A DNA stretch of 64,000 nucleotides, taken from positions 186,001-250,000 of the forward strand of contig NZ_JAUSRO010000005.1 of the NCBI RefSeq assembly GCF_030811835.1. The letters are read 5' to 3'. Origin of the DNA: Variovorax ginsengisoli (lineage in GTDB: Bacteria > Pseudomonadota > Gammaproteobacteria > Burkholderiales > Burkholderiaceae_C). The position numbers and the translations under genes were made by a program. Below the pieces are notes generated by a model that worked only from the letters and a program-made list of their open reading frames with translations, was not told the origin of the DNA and did no database searches. Positions 44,256 to 52,612 of this stretch are shown one piece after another. Each line of letters starts with the position of its first letter. Within the stretch, counting starts at the first letter, position 1.

Positions 44256-45989
44256 CTAGCGGTGCAGCGGCTGCGCCGAGCGCCCCACGCAGCCGTGCGC
44301 GCTGTGCTGCGGATGCGCCGCCATCAACGCCCGCGTCACGCCGTTGGTCCAGCCGAAGCCGTCCTGCAACGGATACTCGCCCCCGCCGCCACCGGCCGAC
44401 TGGTCGTGTGCGGTGCGTCTCAGCGCGTACTTCTCCACCAACTTGCCTTCGCGCTCGTACACCGCCGCCACCGTGGCCAGCCAGCGCTGCGCGATATTGC
44501 CGGCGAGCGCATGCTGCCCGTAGTCGGCCAAGCCACGCACGGCCATCCATTGCAACGCGGCCCAGCCATTGGGCTGGTCCCACTGCTGATCGCTTTCGCA
44601 TTCGGTGGTCGACAGGCCCCCCGGCGCCAGCAGGCGTTGCGTCACCGTGGCCGCGAGCACCTGGGCCTGCTGCGCGTCGGCCAGTCCGACGAACAACGGC
44701 GTCAGCGCAGCGGCGGTGAGCCCGCGGCGCTGCCGACCCAGGCGCCAGTCGTGATCGAAGAAGGCGCCACGCTCTGCGTTCCACATCAGCGTCTGCATGG
44801 CGCGCTGGCGCGACTGCGCCTGCTGCGAAAAATCCTGTGCGGCGGCCGTGTCGCCCGCCTGCGCAGACAACCGCGCGATGCAGCGCTCCAACCGGTACAG
44901 GAAGGCATTGAGGTCGACCGGCAGCAAGTCGGTCGTGCAGATGCGCTGCAGCGACGCCGCATCGGATGCGGCACGATGCGTGGCCCGCTGGGTCCCCTCG
45001 GCAGCATGGCCTCCGTCGGCCCCGGCGGCGCAGTCGTCGGGCTCGCCCAGCCAGCGCGTGCTGAAGTCCCAGCCCGACTCGGCGGCGGCGCGCAAGTGGC
45101 GATAGACCTCGGCAGGCTCGCGACCCGACGCCTGGGCCGTGGTCACGTCTTCGAGCCAGGCCTCTTCACGCGGTGTGTCACGGGCGTCCCAGTAGCGGTT
45201 GAGCGCAGCGCCATCGGGCATGCGCACCACGCGCTGCGCCGCCTGGCCGGGCGCGAGGCCTTCCGCACCTTGCATCCACCAGCCATGCTCGGCGCGCAAC
45301 TGCGAAAGGTAGTCGGCGGCATGGACATGACCGAGCGCTTCGGCGAGCTCGACCATGCACACGAACAACGGCGGTTGCGAACGCCCCAGATAGTAGGTGC
45401 GGGTGCCGTTGGGCACATGGCCATAGGTGTCGATCAGATAGGCAAAATTGCCGACCATGTCGTGCAGGCGTTCGGTTTCGCCGCTGGCCGCCAGGCCCAG
45501 CATGGTGAAGTACGAATCCCAGTAATAAAGCTCTCGAAAGCGTCCGCCCGGAACCACGTAGGGCAAGGGCAGCTGCAGCAGCGAGCTGTGCGGCGGGTGG
45601 TCCAGCGGCTGGCGCGTGAGCACGGGCCACAGCGCGTCGATGTGGGCACACAGCGGCTGGCCTGGCACCGACACATAGGCCTCTTGCGTGGGTTGCCGCA
45701 ACACGAAGTTTGCGTCGACGAAGGCGCGCAGGTCAAAGCCGGGCTGCGCGCAGTCCGCGCGATAAGCGGCCAGGATCTCGGCCGGATCGCGCCGCGGCGA
45801 GCAGTCGACGAAGGTCTTGCTGTCGGGAAAAATGCGACCACGCTGGACAGCGACGAAAAGCTCGGCATAGCGGTCGGCCGGCGTCAGGACATCGGGCGCA
45901 TGGCAGGCGGCGGCCTGCTGCGTGCGAAGGCCCGGCGACGTGGCCCGGCGCCGCACCGGCACGGACGGCAGGGGCAACGGCGATGGCAC
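44256..45989 (-). CDS. treF: Trehalase (glycoside hydrolase family 37), cytosolic type
   Basis: A 577 aa enzyme hydrolysing trehalose to two glucose. Both GH37 signatures are present: PGGRFRELYYWDSYF and QQWDQPNGWAALQW, with RIFPDSKTFVDCSPRRDP in between. There is no signal peptide, so TreF-like cytosolic. The gene starts with GTG 45989, 5 bp after the CoA-transferase stop, so it is probably read through from the glutarate operon; TTG 45977 is an alternative. The middle contains a low-complexity insertion (GGHAAEGTQRATHRAASDAA). Confidence 0.88.
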   Translation of the reverse strand: MPSPLPLPSVPVRRRATSPGLRTQQAAACHAPDVLTPADRYAELFVAVQRGRIFPDSKTFVDCSPRRDPAEILAAYRADCAQPGFDLRAFVDANFVLRQPTQEAYVSVPGQPLCAHIDALWPVLTRQPLDHPPHSSLLQLPLPYVVPGGRFRELYYWDSYFTMLGLAASGETERLHDMVGNFAYLIDTYGHVPNGTRTYYLGRSQPPLFVCMVELAEALGHVHAADYLSQLRAEHGWWMQGAEGLAPGQAAQRVVRMPDGAALNRYWDARDTPREEAWLEDVTTAQASGREPAEVYRHLRAAAESGWDFSTRWLGEPDDCAAGADGGHAAEGTQRATHRAASDAASLQRICTTDLLPVDLNAFLYRLERCIARLSAQAGDTAAAQDFSQQAQSRQRAMQTLMWNAERGAFFDHDWRLGRQRRGLTAAALTPLFVGLADAQQAQVLAATVTQRLLAPGGLSTTECESDQQWDQPNGWAALQWMAVRGLADYGQHALAGNIAQRWLATVAAVYEREGKLVEKYALRRTAHDQSAGGGGGEYPLQDGFGWTNGVTRALMAAHPQHSAHGCVGRSAQPLHR

Positions 45990-45994
45990 TGTGC

Positions 45995-47239
45995 TCAGAC
46001 GACACCCGCCTGGCGCAAAGCGGCAATCTGCTGCGCGTCCACACCCCACTCGGCGAGCACTTCGTCCGTATGCTGCCCCAGCGACGGGGGCGCGCGGCGC
46101 AGCACGGGCGGCGTGGCCGACAGGCGCAGCGGGCTGGCCACGCCGACGATGTGATCGATGCCGTCGCCCGCATCGCGCGGCAGGCTCACGGCCAGGCCGC
46201 GCGCCTGCACTTGCTCGTCGTCGAAGGCCTGCGCGATGTTGTTGATCGGGCCGCAAGGCACGGCCTTGTCTTCGAGCAGCGCGATCCACGCGGCCGTGGT
46301 GCGGGTGCGCGTGACGGCCTGCATGGCCGGGATCAGCACGTCGCGGTGCTTCACGCGCAGCGTGTTGGTGACAAAACGTTCGTCCGTGGCCCATTCGGCG
46401 TGACCGGCCGCTTCGCAGAAGCGGGTGAACTGACCGTTGTTGCCGATGGCCAGCAGCATCGCGCCGTCCTGCGTCTGGAAGTCCTGGTACGGCGCCAGGC
46501 TCGGATGGCTGTTGCCCTGGCGCTGCGGCACGCTGCCGGTGTTCAGGAAGGCGCTGGCCTGGTTCGCGAGGATGGCCATGCCCACGTCGAGCAGCGCCAT
46601 GTCGATGTGCTGACCTTCGCCCGTGCGATGGCGCACTTCGAGGGCAGCGAGAATCGCGGTGCTCGCATAGACGCCTGTGAACAGGTCCGTCAGCGCCACA
46701 CCTACACGCAACGGGCCGCCGCCGGGCACGTCGTCGGCGCGGCCGGTGATGCTCATCATGCCGCTGGTGGCCTGGATCATCAGGTCGTAGCCAGCGCGCT
46801 GCGCGTGCGGACCGTCATGGCCGAAGCCGGTCACGCTGCAGTAGATGAGGCGCGGGTTGGCCGTCTTCAGACTCTCGTAGTCGAGCCCATATTGCTTGAG
46901 TCCACCGGTCTTGAAGTTCTCCACCACGATGTCGCTCTGCGCGGCCATGCGCTTGAGCAGCGCCTGGCCCTCGGGCGTGGCCATGTCGATGGTGACCGAG
47001 CGCTTGTTGCGGTTGCAGGCGGTGAAGTAGGTCGACTGGTTCGTGTCGTGGCCGTCCGCGTCCTTCAGGAACGGCGGGCCCCAGGTGCGCGTGTCATCGC
47101 CCACGCCGGGACGCTCGATCTTCACGACGTCGGCGCCCAGATCCGCGAGGATCTGCGTGCACCACGGGCCCGCGAGCACGCGGGAGAGGTCAAGCACCTT
47201 CAGGCCGGCGAGTGCGCCAGCCGTTTTGTCTGTCGTCAT
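45995..47239 (-). CDS. CaiB/BaiF family CoA-transferase, likely succinyl-CoA:glutarate CoA-transferase
   Basis: A 414 aa family III CoA-transferase. The N-terminal LKVLDLSRVLAGPWCTQILADLGADVVKIERP is diagnostic, and the catalytic Asp is in PLRVGVALTDLFTG. The enzyme would activate glutarate with succinyl-CoA for the glutaryl-CoA dehydrogenase encoded upstream. GGAGAC lies 6 bp before ATG 47239. A palindromic element fills the gap to gcdH. Hydroxymethylglutarate could also be a substrate, as with human SUGCT. Confidence 0.88.
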   Translation of the reverse strand: MTTDKTAGALAGLKVLDLSRVLAGPWCTQILADLGADVVKIERPGVGDDTRTWGPPFLKDADGHDTNQSTYFTACNRNKRSVTIDMATPEGQALLKRMAAQSDIVVENFKTGGLKQYGLDYESLKTANPRLIYCSVTGFGHDGPHAQRAGYDLMIQATSGMMSITGRADDVPGGGPLRVGVALTDLFTGVYASTAILAALEVRHRTGEGQHIDMALLDVGMAILANQASAFLNTGSVPQRQGNSHPSLAPYQDFQTQDGAMLLAIGNNGQFTRFCEAAGHAEWATDERFVTNTLRVKHRDVLIPAMQAVTRTRTTAAWIALLEDKAVPCGPINNIAQAFDDEQVQARGLAVSLPRDAGDGIDHIVGVASPLRLSATPPVLRRAPPSLGQHTDEVLAEWGVDAQQIAALRQAGVV

Positions 47240-47270
47240 CGGTGTCTCCAATGGGCGTTTCTGTTCGCCA

Positions 47271-47356
47271 GATGCCGCGGAACCGGCTTTGCCGGGCCGC
47301 TGGCATCGCCCCCTGAAAGGAGGTTGGCGTCTACGCGAAGCGAGAAAGCCTGGGGG
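47271..47356 (-). repeat. Palindromic 3' element, copy after gcdH
   Basis: Read on the minus strand it begins CCCCCAGGCTTTCTCGC and ends near GCCGGTTCCGCGGCATC. It matches the copy at 56621-56711 in its outer blocks (CCCCCAGGCT; GCAGGGGGCGA/TCAGGGGGCGA; CGGTTCCGCGG). It starts immediately after the gcdH stop codon, in the sense orientation. Confidence 0.75.
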
Positions 47357-48556
47357 TCAATTCGCAAATGCGGCGATGCCCGTGATCGCGCGGCCCAGGA
47401 TGAGTGCGTGGATGTCGTGCGTGCCTTCGTAGGTGTTCACCACCTCCAGGTTCACCAGGTGGCGTGCCACGCCGAACTCGTCGCTGATGCCGTTGCCGCC
47501 CATCATGTCGCGCGCCAGGCGGGCGATGTCGAGGGCCTTGCCGCAGTTGTTGCGCTTCATGATCGAGGTGATCTCGACCGACGCCGTGCCCTCGTCCTTC
47601 ATGCGGCCCAGCCGCAGGCTGCCCTGCAGGCCCAATGCGATCTCGGTCTGCATGTCGGCCAGCTTTTTCTGGATGAGCTGGTTGGCCGCGAGCGGGCGGC
47701 CGAACTGCTTGCGGTCGAGCGTGTACTGCCGGGCGCGGTGCATGCAGTCTTCGGCCGCGCCGAGCGCGCCCCAGCTGATGCCGTAGCGCGCGCTGTTCAG
47801 GCAGGTGAAGGGGCCCTTGAGGCCCTGCACTTCGGGAAACGCGTTCTCTTCGGGGCAGAACACGTTGTCCATCACGATCTCGCCAGTGATGCTCGCGCGC
47901 AGGCCGACCTTGCTGTGGATGGCGGGGGCAGAGAGGCCCTTCATGCCCTTTTCCAGCACGAAGCCGCGGATCGGACCGACCGTACCGGACTCGCTGACTT
48001 CCTTGGCCCACACCACGAACACGTCGGCGATGGGCGAGTTGCTGATCCACATCTTGGCGCCCGACAGCGAATAGCCGCCGGCGACCTTCTTGGCGCGCGT
48101 GACCATGCTGCCGGGGTCGGAGCCGTGGTCGGGTTCGGTCAGGCCGAAGCAGCCGATCCATTCGCCGGTGGCGAGCTTGGGCAGGTACTTCTGCTTCTGC
48201 GCTTCGGTGCCGAATTCGTTGATCGGCACCATCACCAGCGAACTCTGCACGCTGGCCATCGAGCGGTAGCCGGAATCGACGCGCTCGACTTCACGGGCGA
48301 TCAGGCCGTAGGCCACGTAGTTGAGGCCGGGGCCGCCGTATTGCTCGGGGATCGTCGGGCCCAGCAGGCCGAGTTCACCCATCTCGCGGAAGATGGCCGG
48401 GTCGGTCACGCCGGAGCGGAAGCCCTCGACCACGCGGGGCAGCAGGCGCTCCTGGCAGTAGGCATTGGCCGCGTCGCGGATCATGCGTTCTTCGTCGGTG
48501 AGTTGCTGGTCGAGCAACAGCGGGTCGTCCCAGTGGAATGCAGCTTTGGTGGCCAT
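47357..48556 (-). CDS. gcdH: Glutaryl-CoA dehydrogenase
   Basis: A 399 aa acyl-CoA dehydrogenase catalysing oxidation and decarboxylation of glutaryl-CoA to crotonyl-CoA in lysine, tryptophan and aromatic catabolism. The signatures [17 protein letters not shown] and the C-terminal [19 protein letters not shown] and [19 protein letters not shown] (catalytic Glu in YEG) are those of GcdH. The start ATG 48556 is followed by a typical N-terminus; it heads the operon with the CoA-transferase. A divergent LysR gene lies 205 bp away. Confidence 0.95.
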   Translation of the reverse strand: MATKAAFHWDDPLLLDQQLTDEERMIRDAANAYCQERLLPRVVEGFRSGVTDPAIFREMGELGLLGPTIPEQYGGPGLNYVAYGLIAREVERVDSGYRSMASVQSSLVMVPINEFGTEAQKQKYLPKLATGEWIGCFGLTEPDHGSDPGSMVTRAKKVAGGYSLSGAKMWISNSPIADVFVVWAKEVSESGTVGPIRGFVLEKGMKGLSAPAIHSKVGLRASITGEIVMDNVFCPEENAFPEVQGLKGPFTCLNSARYGISWGALGAAEDCMHRARQYTLDRKQFGRPLAANQLIQKKLADMQTEIALGLQGSLRLGRMKDEGTASVEITSIMKRNNCGKALDIARLARDMMGGNGISDEFGVARHLVNLEVVNTYEGTHDIHALILGRAITGIAAFAN

Positions 48557-48665
48557 GGCGTGAGCTCCGTGATCGTTCGTAATCGTTGAGTTGGGGGGTC
48601 TGAGGCAGCCGACGATGTTAAGCCGGGCCGAAGGGCGGCGCAAACGACGATTGCACACCCAGATA

Positions 48666-48678
48666 TGCGCTTTACGCA
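48666..48678. promoter_or_regulatory. LysR box (T-N11-A) between gcdH and its LysR gene
   Basis: TGCG (48666-48669) and CGCA (48675-48678) flank CTTTA, with T and A 11 bases apart. The site lies midway between the divergent gcdH and LysR starts, a good position for a GcdR-like activator. Confidence 0.5.
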
Positions 48679-48761
48679 CGTCAAGCACCGCGCACCGCAC
48701 AATGCCGCAAGGTGCTGTCATCCCGACGGCGACGCCATCAACTATGTAGCCCACGCATACC

Positions 48762-49664
48762 ATGCGCCGAAAAATCCCGTCGACCCAGGCCCTGATCTGC
48801 TTCGAGGCCGCCGCCCGCCACGAAAGCTACACCCGCGCCGCGCAGGAACTCGCGCTCACCCAGAGCGCGGTGTCGCGCCAGATCACCGCGCTCGAGGCCT
48901 TCCTCGGCATGGCGCTGTTTCGCCGCACGCGGCACGGCGTGGCGCTGACGCCGGCCGGCGCCGACTACGCCCGCCAGATCGCCAGGCAGCTCGACACCAT
49001 GGAACGCGACACGCTCGATGCGATGGCGCGCCAGGGCCAGGGCGGTGCACTGCAGTTGGCGGCGGTACCCACCTTTGCCACACGCTGGCTGATCCCACGG
49101 CTGCCCGGTTTTGCGGCCACGCATCCCGACATCACGGTCCACATCGAGACGCGCACCCGTCCCTTCCTCTTCACCGACACGCCCTTCGACGCGGCGCTTT
49201 ACGCGGGCACGCATGAGCAGACGGCCAACTGGGCCGGCACGCGCTCGATCGCGCTGCTGCCCGAAGAAGTGGTGCCGGTCTGCAGCCCCGCGCTGATCGC
49301 GCCGCGCCGGCAGATCGCGCCGGCCGAGGTGGCCCGGCTGCCGCTGCTGCAGCAAAGCACACGGCCCGACGGCTGGCGCCAGTGGCTGGAGGCGCAGGGC
49401 GCGGACGCCTCGCGCGCCCACAGCGGGCCGCGCTATGAGCTGTTCTCGATGCTGGCGACCGCGGCTGGCCACGGCCTGGGGTGCGCCCTGATGCCGCGCA
49501 TGCTGATCGAGGCCGAACTCGCACGCGGGGAACTGGTGATCGCCTGCGACCGGCCGCTGCGCGGCGAGCGCAGCTACTTCCTGGTCGCGCCTGCGCTGCA
49601 GGACGAGCGACCCGCGCTGGGGTTGTTCAGGCAATGGCTGGTGGCGCAGGCCGGGGCGGCCTGA
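48762..49664 (+). CDS. LysR-family regulator, GcvA-like, probable GcdR
   Basis: A 300 aa LysR protein of the GcvA/AmpR branch ([45 protein letters not shown]; then [17 protein letters not shown] in the effector domain). It is divergent from gcdH, and a T-N11-A site lies between. In other proteobacteria a LysR protein, GcdR, activates gcdH in response to glutarate or its CoA ester; the same role is inferred here. Confidence 0.88.
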   Translation: MRRKIPSTQALICFEAAARHESYTRAAQELALTQSAVSRQITALEAFLGMALFRRTRHGVALTPAGADYARQIARQLDTMERDTLDAMARQGQGGALQLAAVPTFATRWLIPRLPGFAATHPDITVHIETRTRPFLFTDTPFDAALYAGTHEQTANWAGTRSIALLPEEVVPVCSPALIAPRRQIAPAEVARLPLLQQSTRPDGWRQWLEAQGADASRAHSGPRYELFSMLATAAGHGLGCALMPRMLIEAELARGELVIACDRPLRGERSYFLVAPALQDERPALGLFRQWLVAQAGAA

Positions 49665-49699
49665 TTTCCGAGACGGTGGCCGGGCCGCAGGCTCCTGCG

Positions 49700-49731
49700 C
49701 TCAGTGCCTCAGTGCCTCAGTGCCTCAGTGT
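49700..49731. repeat. 8-bp tandem repeat CTCAGTGC, about four units
   Basis: Units start at 49700, 49708, 49716 and 49724; the last ends in T instead of C. The unit at 49724 contains the stop codon of the leftward ftsI-like gene, so copy-number change would alter only its 3' untranslated region. Confidence 0.85.
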
Positions 49732-51455
49732 GCGCCGGACGTCACCGCCAGGTCCGGCAGCACGTTCAGGATGCGCAACGTCTGCTGCACCACGTGGCTG
49801 AAGACCGGCGCGGCGACCAGCCCGCCGAAGTACTGGCCCGCGCTGGGTTCGTCGATCATCACGGCGACGATCACGCGGGGCTTGTCGATCGGCGACATGC
49901 CGGTGTACCAGGCGCGGTACTTGTGGCCGGCGTAGCCGTGGCCCTCCTGCTTGTGGGCGGTGCCGGTCTTGCCGCCGACGGAGTAACCCTCGGTGCGCGC
50001 CAGCGGCGCCGTGCCGCCGGGCGCGGCGGCCAGGTGCATCATCTGGCGCACCTCCGAGGCCACCTGGGGCGAGAACACCGGCACGCCCACCGGCGGCGCG
50101 TTGGTCTTGAGCAGGCTCACCGGAATCACCTGGCCATCGTGCGCGAAAGCGGTGTACGCGTGCGCGATCTGGAACAGCGAGGCCGACAGGCCGTAGCCAT
50201 AGGACATGGTGGCCTGCTCGATCGGCCGCCACGACTTCCAGGGCCGCAGCCGGCCCGTGACCGCACCCGGAAACACCGTCTGCGGCTTCTGGCCGAAGCC
50301 GACCGCCGTGAACGAATTCCACATTTCCTCGGCCGACAGCCGCTGAGAGATCTTGGTGGCGCCCACGTTGCTCGATTTCTGGATCACACCGGCCACCGTG
50401 AGCACACCGAAGTTCTCGTCGTCGTGGATGGTGGCTCCTGTCACGTTGATCCACCCCGGGTTGGTGTCGATGATGGTCTGCGGCGTCACGCGGCCGAGCT
50501 GCAGCGCGGTCGCCACGGTGATCGGTTTCATGGTCGAGCCCGGCTCGAACACATCGGTCATGGCGCGGTTGCGCAACTGGTCACCGCTGAGCTTGTGGCG
50601 GTCATTGGGGTCGAAGCTCGGGTAGTTGGCCATGGCCAGCAGTTCGCCACTGCGCGCATCGACCACCACCACGCTGCCCGCGTGCGCCTTGTTGGCGATC
50701 ACCGCGTCGCGCAGCTGCTCGTAGGCGACCGTCTGCACCCGGTCGTCCAGGCTCAGCTGGATGTCCTGCCCGTCCACCGGCGGCACCTGTTCGACCGTGT
50801 CCTCGACCACCGCACCCAACCGGTCCTTGATGACGTGGCGCGATCCGGCCTTGCCGGCCAGCTCCTTGTCGAAGGCGAGTTCGACGCCCTCCTGGCCGAC
50901 GTCCTCGACGTTGGTGAAGCCCGCCACGTGCGCCGTGGCCTCCCCTTCCGGGTAGATGCGCCGGTAGTCGCGGCGCTGGTAGATGCCCTTGATGTCGAGC
51001 GCGGCGACCTGCCTGGCCACCGACGCATCGACCTGGCGCTGCAGCCACACGAAACTCTTGTCCTCGTCCTCGAGCTTCTTGTCGAGCACCTGCTGCGGCA
51101 GGTCGAGCAACACGGCCAGCCGCTGCAACCCGGCCTGCGTCTTCGGGTCGTTGCGGTCGATGTCCTCGGGGATGGCCCAGATGCTCGGTGCCAGCACGTC
51201 GGCCGCCAGGATGCGGCCGTTGCGGTCGAGGATGCGCCCGCGGTCCGCGGGCAGCGCCACCGTGCGCTCGAAGCGGATCTCGCCCTGGTGCTGGAAGAAG
51301 CGATGGTCGAGCACCTGGATGTCCAGGGCGCGGCCCGCGAGCACCAGGAAGCCGAGGGCCATGCTGGCGACGATGAACTTGCTGCGCCACACCGGCGTCT
51401 TGCTTGCCAGCAGCGGGCTGGTCGTGTACGGGACGCTGGGACCTCGACGGATCAT
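49725..51455 (-). CDS. Penicillin-binding protein 2/FtsI-type peptidoglycan transpeptidase
   Basis: A 576 aa class B PBP: one N-terminal membrane helix (SKFIVASMALGFLVLAGRAL), the pedestal domain with RGRILDRNGRILA, and the transpeptidase domain. Its active-site motifs are PGSTMKP (SxxK), SSN and KTGT. It cross-links septal or side-wall peptidoglycan. No ftsL, murE or other dcw gene is adjacent, so it is likely a paralogue of the divisome FtsI. ATG 51455 gives a short cytoplasmic tail. An 8-bp tandem repeat overlaps its stop codon. Confidence 0.9.
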   Translation of the reverse strand: MIRRGPSVPYTTSPLLASKTPVWRSKFIVASMALGFLVLAGRALDIQVLDHRFFQHQGEIRFERTVALPADRGRILDRNGRILAADVLAPSIWAIPEDIDRNDPKTQAGLQRLAVLLDLPQQVLDKKLEDEDKSFVWLQRQVDASVARQVAALDIKGIYQRRDYRRIYPEGEATAHVAGFTNVEDVGQEGVELAFDKELAGKAGSRHVIKDRLGAVVEDTVEQVPPVDGQDIQLSLDDRVQTVAYEQLRDAVIANKAHAGSVVVVDARSGELLAMANYPSFDPNDRHKLSGDQLRNRAMTDVFEPGSTMKPITVATALQLGRVTPQTIIDTNPGWINVTGATIHDDENFGVLTVAGVIQKSSNVGATKISQRLSAEEMWNSFTAVGFGQKPQTVFPGAVTGRLRPWKSWRPIEQATMSYGYGLSASLFQIAHAYTAFAHDGQVIPVSLLKTNAPPVGVPVFSPQVASEVRQMMHLAAAPGGTAPLARTEGYSVGGKTGTAHKQEGHGYAGHKYRAWYTGMSPIDKPRVIVAVMIDEPSAGQYFGGLVAAPVFSHVVQQTLRILNVLPDLAVTSGAH

Positions 51456-51625
51456 GGGAACGGGCTCTTTTTTCGAAACAACCGCAGGTGGAGGCAGACG
51501 GCAGGGCGAAGTTCCGGGCATCCCGTCGATCCACACCTGTCTGGGGACTTGCGCCTACGGCACGGCACGCGGTCCCACCGGTATCATGACGTGCATTCTC
51601 CTGCGGTCCGTGCGGCCGACCCCCT

Positions 51626-52027
51626 ATGTTCCAAAACCTCACCCCCTTTCTTGTGCAATGGGCGATCACCGCCCTCTCGCTGTGGGTGGCCAGCCTGCTG
51701 TTTCGCGGCCTGAAGTTCGACAGCACGGGGGCGCTTGTCGGCTCCGCACTGCTGCTGGGCCTGGCCAACGCGCTGGTCAAGCCACTGCTGGTGCTGCTCA
51801 CGCTGCCCCTGACGCTGTTGACCTTCGGGCTGTTCCTGCTCGTGATCAACGCACTGATGATCCTGCTCGTGTCAGCACTGGTGCGCGGTTTCCGCGTGTC
51901 GGGTTTCTGGACGGCGTTCTTCGCGAGCATCTTCATCTCGCTGCTCAGCGTGGCCGTGGGCGCGATGGTCGGCGGCGGCGATCCGGCCACAACGATCCAG
52001 ATGCCCAGCAGCGGGACCTGGCTGTAG
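51626..52027 (+). CDS. Four-helix membrane protein, holin superfamily IV (PF04020-like)
   Basis: A 133 aa protein with four hydrophobic segments (FLVQWAITALSLWVASLLF; LVGSALLLGLANALVKPLLVLLTLPLTLLTFGLFLLVINALMILLV; FWTAFFASIFISLLSVAVG). The conserved NALVKPLLVLLTLPLTLLTFGLF pattern identifies the small membrane family often annotated as mycobacterial 4TMS phage holin. There are no phage genes around, so a phage lysis role is unlikely. Its function is unknown. Confidence 0.82.
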   Translation: MFQNLTPFLVQWAITALSLWVASLLFRGLKFDSTGALVGSALLLGLANALVKPLLVLLTLPLTLLTFGLFLLVINALMILLVSALVRGFRVSGFWTAFFASIFISLLSVAVGAMVGGGDPATTIQMPSSGTWL

Positions 52028-52062
52028 GCCGGGTCGCCTGGGCAGGCCGGCTGCAGCGCGGA

Positions 52063-52536
52063 TCAGGTCGTGCAAGCGGCCGAACCGCAGCCGTGCACCG
52101 TCTGCGCCGGCAGCGCCTGCGGCATGCGCACCTCGCCGCTGGCGGCGTCGAAGCCCACGCTGCGCAGGTGCAACGCCAGCGCAGCATCCATGGTCTGCGC
52201 ATGCTGGACGAACCACACGGCCAGTTCGCGTGCCATCCGGCGGATCGCCTCGTTCTGTCCCTTGAGGCCCTGCACCAAGCCTTCGCACATGACCTCCAGC
52301 ACCACGCGGTGCTGCACGGTGTGGCAGTTGGTCGACGAAAAGCCGGTGCGTTGCATCCAGTCGTCCTCACGCCCGAAGTGCCCCACGGTGTGGTCGACCA
52401 GCGCGCGCCAGGCGGCCACCAGATCCGCATCGTCGGCGGTCTCGACGCGGGCGAGCAAGGCGACGAACTCCTGATGCGTCTCGTCCATCTCGGGCAGTTC
52501 GAGCGACAGCGACTCGGACCATTGCAGCACGGCCAT
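52063..52536 (-). CDS. Bacteriohemerythrin
   Basis: A 157 aa four-helix di-iron protein binding O2 reversibly. Ligand motifs are in order: MDETHQEF (His near 21), DHTVGHFGREDDWM (His, His/Glu), CHTVQHRVVLE (His and His) and WFVQHAQTMDAAL (His and Asp). A short Cys-rich tail (HGCGSAACTT) follows the domain. It may supply or sense oxygen. It is convergent with the holin-like gene, 35 bp apart. Confidence 0.87.
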   Translation of the reverse strand: MAVLQWSESLSLELPEMDETHQEFVALLARVETADDADLVAAWRALVDHTVGHFGREDDWMQRTGFSSTNCHTVQHRVVLEVMCEGLVQGLKGQNEAIRRMARELAVWFVQHAQTMDAALALHLRSVGFDAASGEVRMPQALPAQTVHGCGSAACTT

Positions 52537-52612
52537 GGGGCACTCCTTGGATCGGAAAACCCAAGGCTAGCCACGCGCGGCCGCTTGCGCGTTGACCTGC
52601 CTCAACAGTCGG

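Noticed and set aside
45710..48589. A 959-codon open frame opposite the CoA-transferase and gcdH genes
   Set aside because: It spans parts of three genes on the other strand, including the palindromic element, and has no family features.
49700..49731. Tandem CTCAGTGC units as a CRISPR-like array
   Set aside because: Units are 8 bp, contiguous and without spacers, so it is a simple tandem repeat.
51626..52027. Holin annotation as a sign of prophage
   Set aside because: The family name is historical. No endolysin, terminase, integrase, attachment site or composition shift is nearby.
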